A stretch of DNA of 64,000 bases from JANWYT01 sp034437555 (GCA_034437555.1 DAOTTQ010000037.1:1-64000); one strand, 5' to 3'; shown: positions 35,184 through 43,894, counted from the stretch's first letter. Translations and numbers: made by a program. Notes: a model not told the origin generated them from the sequence alone.

Positions 35184-36455
35184 TTACTTGCCCAAAGATA
35201 CCCCTTGACCGCGTGCGATGCGGTTAAGGATGCTAAACCAGAAAGGCGCACCTTGGGCAATCGATATTACGGTTAATGCCAAGCCCACCAGCTTTCCTAG
35301 CCACAGCGTTATAAAATAGGGGCTATTGCCGGGGATATAGTTCCAGATGTTATTAGAGTTGGTATATTTTGCAGTCAGTGAGGGGTCATCTTCGGGATAA
35401 GAGCGTACATCATCCCATTGCCACCCCAACGGCAAATTTAAGCTCACCAACTGGTCAACAGTGGCTTGGGCTGCGTCCAAATTGTCTGTAATTTCAGTAA
35501 TCACTTCTTCTGTAGTTTGTTCACTAGCTTCTGTTTGGGCAGTGGTGGGGCGAAACGTGGAAACATAAATGGGTTGTTGTGTTTGTGATTGTGCCACCGT
35601 TGCCACAGTGGCGCGCAATGCCGGGTCTGTCCATAAAGCACGCGCCAATTGCAACGAATCCGCGTTCAACGTGACTGCCAAAATCAAGCCCACACCAAAA
35701 CTTAGCAAACCCATATAACGCGAAAACGCATCCGACACACGCGACATGCCATCGTTATACCAGATTATCAGTTGCTGTTCGGCTTCGTCTAGCGTGCGAG
35801 ATGTAGAAAGTACCGTCCTCATCACCTTACGAAAGTAGGGGTTCTTGATGTTTCGTAAGCCCGCAATCAGCGATACCACACTGTTTGCCTCTAGCCCCAA
35901 ACGACCAATCAGGCTGTTAATGTCATCAAACGCCTGGGTAATGGCTTCACGATAGGTAGGGTCTGTAATATTTGCAATGGCATCCCGTAATTCAGATAAG
36001 CCCTCGCCTGTACTAACTAGGTGGGTGATAAGGGTGCGTAGTCTGCGACGGTCGGGCGTGGCAGGCATTGCATCTACGATGTCCAATAGGGCGTTAAATA
36101 GCTCTTTATCGGTTTCTACATGCACCGCATTCATTAGCACATTCACAAATGTTCTGGGGTCAATGCTATTTACAGGGTTAAGCTCGCCATTAATAATTGC
36201 CTGTGCTTCTTCATCAGAAATGCGTTGCCCTGGCAAAATCATCTTATCTTTTACCAGCAAAATTAATGGGTGGGTCATTACTTTTGCCCGTACCATGGGG
36301 TCTTGGATGAGTTGGTTAATGCCTTCACGGAGATGCTGGGGGCGTAGCTTTAGAAAGCTAGTAATCACCGCGTTAATCTGTGTTACTAAGATACTTAAAA
36401 GACTGTACAGAAATATCAAGCCAATAATCACCTGAAAAATGGGGGAATCAAACAT
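35184..36455 (-). CDS. Membrane protein of unknown function, 423 aa
   Basis: Three hydrophobic segments: an N-terminal helix (residues 5-35), a middle helix YMGLLSFGVGLILAVTL (about 245-265) and a C-terminal helix near 385-405 (LVGLALTVISI). Between them are long helical soluble stretches (40-235) with leucine-rich patterns (LRTLITHLVSTGEGLSELRDAI). A Gln/Thr-rich segment (QSQTQQPIYVS) follows. No enzyme motif is visible. It may be a scaffold or channel-like protein; the family is not recognised. Confidence 0.7.
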   Translation of the reverse strand: MFDSPIFQVIIGLIFLYSLLSILVTQINAVITSFLKLRPQHLREGINQLIQDPMVRAKVMTHPLILLVKDKMILPGQRISDEEAQAIINGELNPVNSIDPRTFVNVLMNAVHVETDKELFNALLDIVDAMPATPDRRRLRTLITHLVSTGEGLSELRDAIANITDPTYREAITQAFDDINSLIGRLGLEANSVVSLIAGLRNIKNPYFRKVMRTVLSTSRTLDEAEQQLIIWYNDGMSRVSDAFSRYMGLLSFGVGLILAVTLNADSLQLARALWTDPALRATVATVAQSQTQQPIYVSTFRPTTAQTEASEQTTEEVITEITDNLDAAQATVDQLVSLNLPLGWQWDDVRSYPEDDPSLTAKYTNSNNIWNYIPGNSPYFITLWLGKLVGLALTVISIAQGAPFWFSILNRIARGQGVSLGK

Positions 36456-36521
36456 CAGACGCGCTCCTTGTGTGGTTAGAACAAGGTTAATTGTAGCAAG
36501 TTATGCGCTTTTGACCACGTT

Positions 36522-37049
36522 TTAGGGCGTATTTGTTGCTCTAGGTGTTAGGGTTATTGTTGGCGTAAAAGTAAGCGTAATGGTTGCCGCAGGAAGCGAC
36601 GTAGGCAAAGGGGTAGATGTGGGGTTTAATGAGCGCAAAAGAGGCACAAAAATATAGCCTTCTTCTAGGCGGCGCGTGCGTGTATCGCGGTCAACCAAGT
36701 ACCACTCTCCATCACGGGATAGCACGCACACTTCGGTTTCATTGCTAATAATCTCGATCACTTGTGCCAGTGTGCTGGGTTGTGAGCGCACGTTGACACT
36801 ATCAGCATTAACAAGATACATCTCACAGGGGGGAAGTAGTGTTGCGGTAGGGAAGCGTGTTGATACAATGTCGGCAGGGGCAGGCGAGGATGTAGTGCGT
36901 GCTTGTTGCGTCACCACACTGGCTGGTAACCCACCGCTTCTAAAGAATGCCTGCATTTCTTGCCAAATTCTAAAACCACCAAACACAATAGCAATGCCTA
37001 TAAGCATCACAAACCAAGTGGGGGGCGTGTTACGTCTTGAACTATACAT
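36522..37049 (-). CDS. Membrane-anchored protein with SH3b domain
   Basis: 175 residues with one N-terminal transmembrane helix (about 12-28). Residues 72-140 are a bacterial SH3 domain (SVNVRSQPSTLAQVIEIISNETEVCVL then GEWYLV). The C-terminus is a Thr/Pro-rich linker (TSTPLPTSLPAATITLTFTPTI). Extracellular SH3b domains often bind peptidoglycan; here it would sit outside the membrane. Neighbour of the membrane protein at 35184 on the same strand. Confidence 0.75.
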   Translation of the reverse strand: MYSSRRNTPPTWFVMLIGIAIVFGGFRIWQEMQAFFRSGGLPASVVTQQARTTSSPAPADIVSTRFPTATLLPPCEMYLVNADSVNVRSQPSTLAQVIEIISNETEVCVLSRDGEWYLVDRDTRTRRLEEGYIFVPLLRSLNPTSTPLPTSLPAATITLTFTPTITLTPRATNTP

Positions 37050-37109
37050 CGTGCCTTCTTAGCACTCTTTGGGCAGGATGTGTTCATTGTAACGCGCCTT
37101 AACGATTTC

Positions 37110-37493
37110 TCAAACAGTGGCATCCCCACGATTCACCAACGTTTTGACGCGATGAACAAAGTCCAAATAATCGAGTGGGCGCGACAGAAAATCATCTGCA
37201 CCCGCAGCGCGTGCTTGTGCTTCGTCTTCTGCACTGTTGTAACCTGTGACAATCATCACTGGGATGTGTCCCAAAGATGCGCTGTTTTTAATGCGTTCAC
37301 ACAGCTCATAGCCGCTCATATCGTACATTTTAACGTCAGTCACCACTAAGCTCGGCGTTTCTGTTTGGATCATTTCCCAAGCGGTTTCGCCATCGTGTGC
37401 CATTAACGTTTCTATTTGCTGAAGCGACAAAAAAGCATCAATAATTTCACGGTTCATCACATCATCATCGACAATTAAAACTTTTGTTCCCAT
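37110..37493 (-). CDS. Single-domain response regulator (Lys replaced by Arg)
   Basis: 127 residues, one receiver domain. Acidic pocket VDDD (9-11), phosphoacceptor Asp53 in VVTDVKMYDMSG and the Thr in VTGY are normal. The near-invariant lysine of the last loop is Arg105 in DFLSRPLD. No output domain. Monocistronic. Confidence 0.85.
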   Translation of the reverse strand: MGTKVLIVDDDVMNREIIDAFLSLQQIETLMAHDGETAWEMIQTETPSLVVTDVKMYDMSGYELCERIKNSASLGHIPVMIVTGYNSAEDEAQARAAGADDFLSRPLDYLDFVHRVKTLVNRGDATV

Positions 37494-37586
37494 GTTAGTT
37501 TAGCTCCCTGTGGCGCAAACCTATTCTATACCTCATTCTACCCTACATTTGTAAATCACAGACATGGCAAAAGCATTTAAATAGAA

Positions 37587-37614
37587 ATGGGGCGACCTTA
37601 AAAAATCACCCCAT
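37587..37614 (-). terminator. Terminator after icd
   Basis: ATGGGG (37587-37592) pairs with CCCCAT (37609-37614), extended by GA/TC; read on the minus strand it is followed by TTTCTATTT. It lies just past the icd stop. Confidence 0.6.
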
Positions 37615-37622
37615 CCTCTACT

Positions 37623-38873
37623 TTAGCCCATGTTTTCGATAATGCGTGTGGCAAAATCGCTGGTTTTTACTTCGGTTGCGTCTTCCATTTGGCGAGCAAA
37701 GTCGTAGGTCACTACTTTTTGGTCAATGGTGGTTTCATAGGCACGGGTGATTAGGTCAGCTGCCTCAAACCAGCCGATATGTTCAAGCATCATCACACCA
37801 CTAAACAAAAGCGAGCCGGGGTTCACTTTGTCCAAATTGGTGTACTTGGGGGCAGTGCCGTGTGTGGCTTCAAACAATGCTACTTCGTCGCCCACATTCG
37901 CACCGGGGGCAATCCCAACACCACCCACTTCGGCGGCAATGGCATCGCTTAAGTAATCGCCGTTAAGGTTTGTGGTAGCAATCACATCATTTTCAGCGGG
38001 GCGCAAGAGCATCTTTTGGAACATGATGTCTGCGATAGTGTCTTGAATGAGGATTTTGCCTTCTGGCACTTTGCCCCCATGCTTCTTGTCCACTTCATCC
38101 CAGCTAATGGTTTCGTTGGGGAATTCTTGGGCAGCCACTTCGTAGCCCCATTTTTGGAACGCGCCTTCGGTAAACTTTTGAATGTTGCCCTTGTGTACCA
38201 ATGTAACGCTTTTACGCTTGCGCTCAATAGCATACTTAATGGCAGCGCGAATCAGGCGTTTGCTCCCAAATTCACTCACAGGTTTAATGCCCAAACCACT
38301 GTTGGGGAAGAAGCCTTGTGCGCCCATTTCTTCACGCAAGAACTTTTCTAGCTTGGCTTGTTCGGGTGTGCCTGCTTCAAATTCAATGCCTGCGTAAATG
38401 TCTTCTGTGTTCTCACGAAAAATAACAACGTCTACTTCTTCAGGGTGCTTAAGGGGGCTAGGCACGCCGTTATAGTAGCGCACAGGGCGAATACATTGAT
38501 AAAGGTCTAGCACTTGGCGCAAGGTGACGTTAAGGCTTCTAAAGCCACCACCCACAGGCGTGGTAAGGGGCCCCTTGATGCCTACTTTGAATTCACGAAG
38601 CGCATCAAATGTTTCTTCGGGCATGTAATTGCCATCATAAATGCCCGCCGCTTTTTCGCCTGCATAGACTTCCATCCAGCTTACTTTGCGCTTGCCAGCA
38701 TACGCTTTTTCTATGGCAGCATCCCAAATACGCTTGCTGGCGGTCATAATGTCATAGCCAATGCCGTCGCCTTCAATAAACAGCAAAATGGGTTCGTCGG
38801 GGACAATCATCTTGCCATCAACAAATTTAATTTTTTCGCCCCATTGAGGAACGGCAATCTTATCATAAGCCAT
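37623..38873 (-). CDS. icd: Isocitrate dehydrogenase (NADP-dependent)
   Basis: 416 residues, prokaryotic type. Substrate motif GGFRSLNVTLRQVLDLYQCIRPVRYY and metal-binding TNLNGDYLSD are intact. The coenzyme loop HGTAPKYTNLDKVNPGS contains the Lys-Tyr typical of NADP-specific enzymes. Ser in GGGFRSLN is the phosphorylation site in enterics. It converts isocitrate to 2-oxoglutarate in the TCA cycle. Monocistronic, GGGAG before ATG. Confidence 0.95.
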   Translation of the reverse strand: MAYDKIAVPQWGEKIKFVDGKMIVPDEPILLFIEGDGIGYDIMTASKRIWDAAIEKAYAGKRKVSWMEVYAGEKAAGIYDGNYMPEETFDALREFKVGIKGPLTTPVGGGFRSLNVTLRQVLDLYQCIRPVRYYNGVPSPLKHPEEVDVVIFRENTEDIYAGIEFEAGTPEQAKLEKFLREEMGAQGFFPNSGLGIKPVSEFGSKRLIRAAIKYAIERKRKSVTLVHKGNIQKFTEGAFQKWGYEVAAQEFPNETISWDEVDKKHGGKVPEGKILIQDTIADIMFQKMLLRPAENDVIATTNLNGDYLSDAIAAEVGGVGIAPGANVGDEVALFEATHGTAPKYTNLDKVNPGSLLFSGVMMLEHIGWFEAADLITRAYETTIDQKVVTYDFARQMEDATEVKTSDFATRIIENMG

Positions 38874-38969
38874 CAGTGTTACTCCCTTTGATGAACAGAA
38901 AAGGTAATTTAGAAGATGGAATTATAGCATAGAAGATGAGGTTTTAGGGGTGAGAGGTTGAGGAGGAAT

Positions 38970-39001
38970 AAAAAAAGCACACAAAGGGTTGTGTGCTTTT
39001 T
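38970..39001 (-). terminator. Terminator after tRNA-Val
   Basis: AAAAAGCACACAA pairs with TTGTGTGCTTTTT around an AGGG loop. On the minus strand it follows the tRNA 3' end and ends in a T run. Confidence 0.75.
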
Positions 39002-39002
39002 G

Positions 39003-39076
<74 letters not shown>

Positions 39077-39088
39077 TTGATGTTTGAT

Positions 39089-39117
39089 AGTCTATCATGG
39101 TAATCTGCCAAAATCAA
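39089..39117 (-). promoter_or_regulatory. Promoter for tRNA-Val
   Basis: On the minus strand, TTGATT (39117-39112), a 17-base spacer and TAGACT (39094-39089) precede the tRNA by 12 bases. Confidence 0.6.
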
Positions 39118-39143
39118 GATATAAGTTGAGAAAAGAGGCTCCG

Positions 39144-39935
39144 TTGGTCTACATTAGAACAGGGTTTACCGTTATTTTATTCAGCCTTAGTGGTTGTTTA
39201 TTTTCACCCTCCACACCCCCCACCCGCCCACCAAGTACACCCACCCCTACCCAAGCACCCGCCTCTGATTGGCAACTCATCGCCAACGGCATCGAGCTAC
39301 AGACCATTGTTCCCAACGGCAACCGCCTTGCAGAAATGGTCACGCTTCGTATCAACCCCAATAGCGTGGTTTTTCGCGCTCATTATCGCCGCGCAGAGCC
39401 TTTAACGCTAAATGGCTGGAAAGAGCTATTACCTGATGCGCTTGCCTTTGTAAACGCCAATTTCTTTACACCCGAAAACACGGTGCTAGGGCTTCTTATT
39501 AGCGATGGCGTGGGCTATGGGCAAAGCTATGTGGATAGAGGGGGTACGTTTTACGCAGAAAGTAACGGGCGCGTGGGCATCCGTCTCAATCAAAGTGAGC
39601 CGTATCGGGGTGAAGCATGGCAAACCGCCGTACAAGCCTTTCCTGTACTCGTTGCGGATGGACTGCCTGCCTATGCTAATACACGCGACACACGCGGTTC
39701 TAGGCGCACTATCATCGGCATAGACAACGAAGGACGCATCTTACTAATGTCTACCAATGGCATTGGGCTAGGACTCTATCCCCTTAGCCAATTTTTACCC
39801 ACCGCCGAGATTGGGCTAGTGCGTGTCTTTAACCTAGACGGTGGACGCTCGACGATGTTATGGCTACAGCCCACCAATTATGGCATTGCCTCGTTTGAGC
39901 CAGTGCCATCGGTGCTTGCCATTTACCCACGATAA
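39144..39935 (+). CDS. Lipoprotein with phosphodiester glycosidase (NAGPA/DUF2233) domain
   Basis: 263 residues. A short n-region and hydrophobic helix lead to lipobox LSGC (Cys18); Thr/Pro-rich linker follows, then the DUF2233 domain (about 60-260) with FVNANFF and the terminal NLDGGRSTML motif. Members cleave GlcNAc-phosphate diesters (mammalian uncovering enzyme) or act on glycans of wall polymers; bacterial role not established here. TTG 39144 is preferred: AGAGG five bases upstream, and it creates a clean lipoprotein signal; the first ATG (39084) adds a charged stretch. Confidence 0.85.
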   Translation: MVYIRTGFTVILFSLSGCLFSPSTPPTRPPSTPTPTQAPASDWQLIANGIELQTIVPNGNRLAEMVTLRINPNSVVFRAHYRRAEPLTLNGWKELLPDALAFVNANFFTPENTVLGLLISDGVGYGQSYVDRGGTFYAESNGRVGIRLNQSEPYRGEAWQTAVQAFPVLVADGLPAYANTRDTRGSRRTIIGIDNEGRILLMSTNGIGLGLYPLSQFLPTAEIGLVRVFNLDGGRSTMLWLQPTNYGIASFEPVPSVLAIYPR

Positions 39936-39968
39936 AAAAACGGGACGGTATTTTTTACATCGTCCCAT
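39933..39968 (-). terminator. Terminator after aspartokinase
   Basis: On the minus strand GGGACG (39966-39961) pairs with CGTCCC (39947-39942), extended by GTA/TAC, then a T7 run. It lies between convergent genes. Confidence 0.75.
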
Positions 39969-39984
39969 CATTAGCAGCAATCGC

Positions 39985-41394
39985 TTAAACCGATTCCAAC
40001 GCCAATTCGTGTAAGGCTTTTACGGCGGGTTCTAAGTCTTTATCATCCACCACAAACGAGATACTACATTCCGATGAGCCTTGTGCAATCGACAGTACAT
40101 TGATGCGGTTATCACCCAAGATGCTAAACACCTTGCCTGCAACGCCGGGGCGGTGGCGCATCCCCGCCCCCACCACTGTGATAATGACCACACTGCTCAT
40201 AATGTCCACGCCGTCTACATCTTGGCGGAAAATTTCGCTGGAAAGTTCTTCTTCTACCGCTTTTCGCACATCATCCGCTTTATTGTTGACGACGGTATAG
40301 CAAAAACTTTGCTCGGATGAGGACTGCGAAATCATCAAGATGCTTGCGCCAGCTTTTGCTGTTGCCAAAAATGTGCGCCCTGCAATGCCCGGCACACCCA
40401 ACATGCCCTTACCACTGACCGTCATCATGCTAACGCTTTTAACGCATGTTACCGCACGGATGTAATGCCCTGTGTCCTCGGCTTCTGCGCCGATGAGTGT
40501 TCCCATATGTGTGGGATTAAACGTATTGCGGACACGCATCGGAATTTGCTTGTTAATAATAGGCTGAACGGTTTTGGGATGTAGCACCTTTGCCCCATAA
40601 AACGCCAGTTCGCCCACTTCGGCATAGCTAACGTAGGGCAACACTTTGGCACGCTTATCAATACGTGGGTCTGTTGTCATTACGCCGTCTACGTCTGTCC
40701 AAATAATCAGCTCGTCACTGTTAAGGTACGCCGCAAAAATAGCTGCGCTAAAGTCACTGCCCCCACGCCCTAGCGTTGTGATTGTGCCATCAGGTGTTGA
40801 CCCAATAAACCCTGTAATCACAGGCGTTACACCGCTTTCAATGATGGGGGTTAGGCGTTCTTCGATGCGTTGCTGTGTCTCTTCCCAAATGGGTTCGGCA
40901 TTTTGATAGTCGGCATTGGTTATGACAAAATCGCCTGCATCATAGGGACGGGCATTAATGCCCCTGTCGTGTAAAACAGCCGCTACCATACGGCTACTTA
41001 AACGCTCCCCATAGGACACAATGGCATCAATGATACGGGGCGTGGCTTCGCCTAAAATTTTAATCGCATCGCAAAGTTCGGTGTGATGTACCAACAAGTC
41101 GCTGATGGTTATAATAATGGCTTCGCGGTTTGCGCCTGCTTCCATCAGGATATGAATGGCTTCATAGTGCTTGTCTTTAATTTCTTGCGAAATGGTTAGG
41201 TAGCCCCACTTATCGCCCCTTACGGCAGCCCGCACCGAGCTAAGGAGTGCGTCTGTTACCCCCGACATTGCAGAAACAACCACCGACACGCGATTGCCCT
41301 GTTCCAATTCGCTTTTCACAATGCCAACCACCTGTTCAACGGCTTCGGCACTGCCTACAGACGTTCCACCAAACTTCATTGTAATGCTCTTCAT
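39985..41394 (-). CDS. Aspartate kinase (monofunctional, two ACT domains)
   Basis: 469 residues. Kinase motifs MKFGGTSVG (6-14), SYGERLSSRMVA and TLGRGGSDFSA; the two C-terminal ACT domains (about 315-469) sense amino acids (FLATAKAGASILMISQSSSEQSFCYTVV, then IINVLSIAQGSSECSISFVVDD). Catalyses the first step to lysine, threonine and methionine. ThrA-type without homoserine dehydrogenase. The upstream attenuator with a Thr-rich leader peptide implies threonine control. AGAGG precedes ATG 41394. Symbol left blank because lysC/thrA cannot be told apart. Confidence 0.95.
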   Translation of the reverse strand: MKSITMKFGGTSVGSAEAVEQVVGIVKSELEQGNRVSVVVSAMSGVTDALLSSVRAAVRGDKWGYLTISQEIKDKHYEAIHILMEAGANREAIIITISDLLVHHTELCDAIKILGEATPRIIDAIVSYGERLSSRMVAAVLHDRGINARPYDAGDFVITNADYQNAEPIWEETQQRIEERLTPIIESGVTPVITGFIGSTPDGTITTLGRGGSDFSAAIFAAYLNSDELIIWTDVDGVMTTDPRIDKRAKVLPYVSYAEVGELAFYGAKVLHPKTVQPIINKQIPMRVRNTFNPTHMGTLIGAEAEDTGHYIRAVTCVKSVSMMTVSGKGMLGVPGIAGRTFLATAKAGASILMISQSSSEQSFCYTVVNNKADDVRKAVEEELSSEIFRQDVDGVDIMSSVVIITVVGAGMRHRPGVAGKVFSILGDNRINVLSIAQGSSECSISFVVDDKDLEPAVKALHELALESV

Positions 41395-41440
41395 GATGGC
41401 AAACCTCTTCTACTTTCTGCAAATTATTGGCTAGACACAA

Positions 41441-41474
41441 TAAAAAAGGCGTGTGGTTGGTTTCCACACGCCTT
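41441..41474 (-). terminator. Attenuator terminator hairpin of aspartokinase
   Basis: GGCGTGTGG (48-56 of the 41400 block) pairs with CCACACGCC (64-72), loop 7; 11 bp with flanking AA/TT. On the minus strand it is followed by TTTTTTATT. GGAAACC in and beside the loop is the exact complement of GGTTTCC at the 3' end of the leader ORF (41514-41520), giving an alternative antiterminator. Confidence 0.85.
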
Positions 41475-41502
41475 CGTTTACATCCCTGTAAAGTTACTCT
41501 GT

Positions 41503-41589
41503 TTAGAGCAAGCGGAAACCCCCAACGACTGTCCTATGAGTCATGGTAGTGGTAATAATCATAGTGGTGGGGGTGAATGTTTTGAACAC
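41503..41589 (-). CDS. Threonine-rich leader peptide (28 aa) of aspartokinase attenuator
   Basis: GTG 41589 to TAA 41503, with AGGG six bases upstream. The peptide contains TFTPTTMIITTTMT followed by HRTVVGG: 9 threonines and 2 isoleucines in 28 residues, as in enteric thr leader (ThrL). The leader is followed by the terminator at 41441-41474 and then the aspartokinase gene. Ribosome stalling at the Thr/Ile codons when charged tRNA-Thr is scarce would permit the antiterminator and read-through. An internal ATG (41562) gives a shorter version. Confidence 0.85.
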   Translation of the reverse strand: MFKTFTPTTMIITTTMTHRTVVGGFRLL

Positions 41590-41625
41590 AATATGCCCTA
41601 TTAGGTCACTCAAATACTATGCGTT

Positions 41626-41654
41626 ACAATAGCGCGTTTATGCCAATGTGTCAA
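41626..41654 (-). promoter_or_regulatory. Promoter of the aspartokinase leader
   Basis: On the minus strand TTGACA (41654-41649), a 17-base spacer and TATTGT (41631-41626). Transcription would begin near 41619, giving a leader of about 225 nt. Confidence 0.75.
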
Positions 41655-41678
41655 GCACTTTATAGAAGCCTTAACACA

Positions 41679-42278
41679 CTAGTTATCAAGGCTAATAAGG
41701 GGCGCAATACGCTCTAGTGTGACCGCTCCAACACCAGAAACATTATCAAGGTCATCAAGGCTAGTAAACGCCCCATTTGCCTCTCGATAGTCAATAATCG
41801 CTTGTGCGGTGGTTTCGCCAATAGACGGCAAGGTCATTAGCTCCTCTAATGTCGCGGTATTGATATACACTGTGCCGCCACCCTGCGCGGTGGGCAAGAG
41901 AGGGCTGTCGTACTCCAAAATTTCGTTCTGTACCGGCACATGAATTTGGTCGCCGTCCCGCAACGCAGCCGCCAAATTTACCCGCGATTTGTCTGCATTC
42001 GCATTAAACCCGCCCACAGCATTCACGGCATCTTCTACACGACTGCCAAAGGGCAAGCGCAAAAGCTGTTCTGGGCGTGCCACAGCCCCCGTTACATAAA
42101 CAGCAATCGGCTCACGGGTGGACGTAGCCTCTGGAATTGCGCTAGGTCTTGGCGGATTGATGACAATTTGAATGGGTTCTGGGCGCGATGTGGTAATAAG
42201 AACACCCCCCACCAACAATAGCAAAAAGAGTATCAGTACAGCAACAAGCATTTGACGTGGTGAAATTTCGTTAGGCAT
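41679..42278 (-). CDS. ComEA-like helix-hairpin-helix protein
   Basis: 199 residues. One N-terminal transmembrane helix (about 12-30), an SLBB-like domain (VYVTGAVARPEQLLRLPFGSRVEDAV, about 63-88) and two C-terminal HhH motifs (NTATLEELMTLPSIGETTAQAI; DNVSGVGAVTLERI) that bind DNA without sequence preference. Family members take up DNA in competence. No comEC is in the window. Start ATG 42278 with AGGA upstream. Confidence 0.85.
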   Translation of the reverse strand: MPNEISPRQMLVAVLILFLLLLVGGVLITTSRPEPIQIVINPPRPSAIPEATSTREPIAVYVTGAVARPEQLLRLPFGSRVEDAVNAVGGFNANADKSRVNLAAALRDGDQIHVPVQNEILEYDSPLLPTAQGGGTVYINTATLEELMTLPSIGETTAQAIIDYREANGAFTSLDDLDNVSGVGAVTLERIAPLISLDN

Positions 42279-42375
42279 AAGAGCGCATCCTAGAAACAAC
42301 CTATTTCTTAAGGCTGATTATAGATAGAATGCACCCCTAAAGCAAAAAATATTCGCACACTCAAGAAGCGTAATC

Positions 42376-43371
42376 ATGACAAAACACCCTCAATTGAGCA
42401 TCTACGATTTAGAATGGGCAACCGACTGGAGCGCAATCTTTGGCACATCACACCCGCTTATCGTTGAAATTGGCTTTGGTAATGGCGATTATCTGGTTGC
42501 GTTGGGCAAAGATAATCCCAATTGCAATGTGATTGGCGTTGAAATTGCCAGCAAATCACTAGAAAAAGCCGAAGCGAAAGTTGCCACCGCACGCCTAGAA
42601 AACGTTAGAATTGTCAGTGGGCGTGGAGAATCTGCACTCTACCATCTCTTTGAACCCGCCAGCGTCACCCAATTTCACGTTAATTACCCCGACCCATGGT
42701 TTAAGGCACGCCACGCCAGCCGACGCTTTATTAAGCGTGATACCCTAGACCTGCTTGCCAATCGTCTATTACAGGGGGGCAGGCTGTATCTTGCCACCGA
42801 CATTTTAGAATATGCAGAAATGAGCGATGCGCTATTGCAAAAAACACCGTCTCTCGCCAATCTTTTGCCTACACAATGGACAAATCATTACCCAGAACGC
42901 CTCACCACCACCAAGTATGAATCTAAGGGTTTTCGTGAGGGGCGCGAGGGGCATTACTTTGTCTATCAACGCAACACACACCCCGCCCTCGACATGCCCG
43001 TCATTAAGGAGCTAGATATGCCACACGCTGTTATTCACATTCCCATAGAACCCCAAGAAATTGTTGCAAAGCACAGCAAACAAACCCACAATCCCGAAGA
43101 TGGCATTTACGTCATGCTTCAGGACGTGTTTTTGCACCAAAATGGACATGCCGTCTTGTTTGAAGTCATCATTGAGGAACCCACTATTGAGCAAAAAGTG
43201 GGCATTATGCTTTTCCCACGCGATGAAGCACATGGCTACACCGTAAAATATAGCGGCTTTGGGCATCCACGCATGACAAAGGGCTTGCACTACGCCACGC
43301 GCTTTCTCGCGGAGTGGGTAACGAGTATGCACCCTGACGGCAAAATTTTGGGTGGCAGCCTTGCCATTTAG
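42376..43371 (+). CDS. trmB: tRNA (guanine-N7) methyltransferase TrmB with extra C-terminal domain
   Basis: 331 residues versus about 210-240 usual. Residues 28-190 hold the SAM site (IVEIGFGNGDYL, 29-40), the tRNA-contact motif NYPDPWFKARHASRRF (103-118) and the late TTTKYESKGFREGR. Residues 205-331 form an extra, mostly beta domain (PHAVIHIPIEPQEIV, LFEVIIEEPTIEQKVGIMLFP) with no motif recognised. Methylates G46 of tRNA. Convergent with the next gene, 4 bases apart. Confidence 0.85.
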   Translation: MTKHPQLSIYDLEWATDWSAIFGTSHPLIVEIGFGNGDYLVALGKDNPNCNVIGVEIASKSLEKAEAKVATARLENVRIVSGRGESALYHLFEPASVTQFHVNYPDPWFKARHASRRFIKRDTLDLLANRLLQGGRLYLATDILEYAEMSDALLQKTPSLANLLPTQWTNHYPERLTTTKYESKGFREGREGHYFVYQRNTHPALDMPVIKELDMPHAVIHIPIEPQEIVAKHSKQTHNPEDGIYVMLQDVFLHQNGHAVLFEVIIEEPTIEQKVGIMLFPRDEAHGYTVKYSGFGHPRMTKGLHYATRFLAEWVTSMHPDGKILGGSLAI

Positions 43372-43375
43372 CCTA

Positions 43376-43894
43376 TTATTTGCGAATGAGTTTATCAAAC
43401 TCACTTAGCCATTTTTCGGTATCACGCAGGTGGGGCTTGTCGTCTGCCTTCTCAAAGAGGGCGCGTGCTTGCTCCATCCACGCTTTTGCTTTTTCATTCT
43501 CATGTAGGCGGTGATGCGTCATGGCAATATAGTAAAACGTTTCGGGGCGCGTGCTTTCGGCTGCCCACGCTTTCATAAAATAAGCTAACGCTTCTTTCCA
43601 GTCTTTACGCTCATACGCCATTATCCCCTTGCCATAGTTTGCCAACACTTCAAACGCATTACGGCGCAATGCCTCGTCAAAGTCCACTTCAGCGCGGTCT
43701 TTTACACCATCCTCTAAGTAAAAGAAGCCTCTTGTAGCGTGGTACTCCGAGCTATTTGGCAAAAGTGACAGCGCATAGTTAATATTTAGAATGGCTTCGC
43801 TAAGGTCGTGTTTTCTATAGTGTCCTAGTGCAGTGCGATAGTATTCGTCTGCTTCATACCGCGAAATGCCAAAGCGTACAGGCAAGCGTGCCAT
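43376..43894 (-). CDS. TPR protein, 172 aa
   Basis: Four or five tetratricopeptide-like helix pairs (YYRTALGHYRKHDLSEAILNINYAL; KGIMAYERKDWKEALAYFMKA). Soluble, no signal peptide. GGAGAGAACGC precedes ATG 43894; an in-frame upstream GTG/ATG region at 43921 has no ribosome-binding site. Protein-protein scaffold; partner unknown. Confidence 0.75.
   Translation of the reverse strand: MARLPVRFGISRYEADEYYRTALGHYRKHDLSEAILNINYALSLLPNSSEYHATRGFFYLEDGVKDRAEVDFDEALRRNAFEVLANYGKGIMAYERKDWKEALAYFMKAWAAESTRPETFYYIAMTHHRLHENEKAKAWMEQARALFEKADDKPHLRDTEKWLSEFDKLIRK

Noticed and set aside
37080..37349. Plus-strand frame of 89 codons opposite the receiver gene
   Set aside because: It is entirely antisense to the well-supported response regulator and has no ribosome-binding site.
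41395..41680. Lysine riboswitch ahead of aspartokinase
   Set aside because: The sequence is explained by a Thr-rich ORF and a single terminator; the long multi-helix lysine riboswitch fold is not seen.
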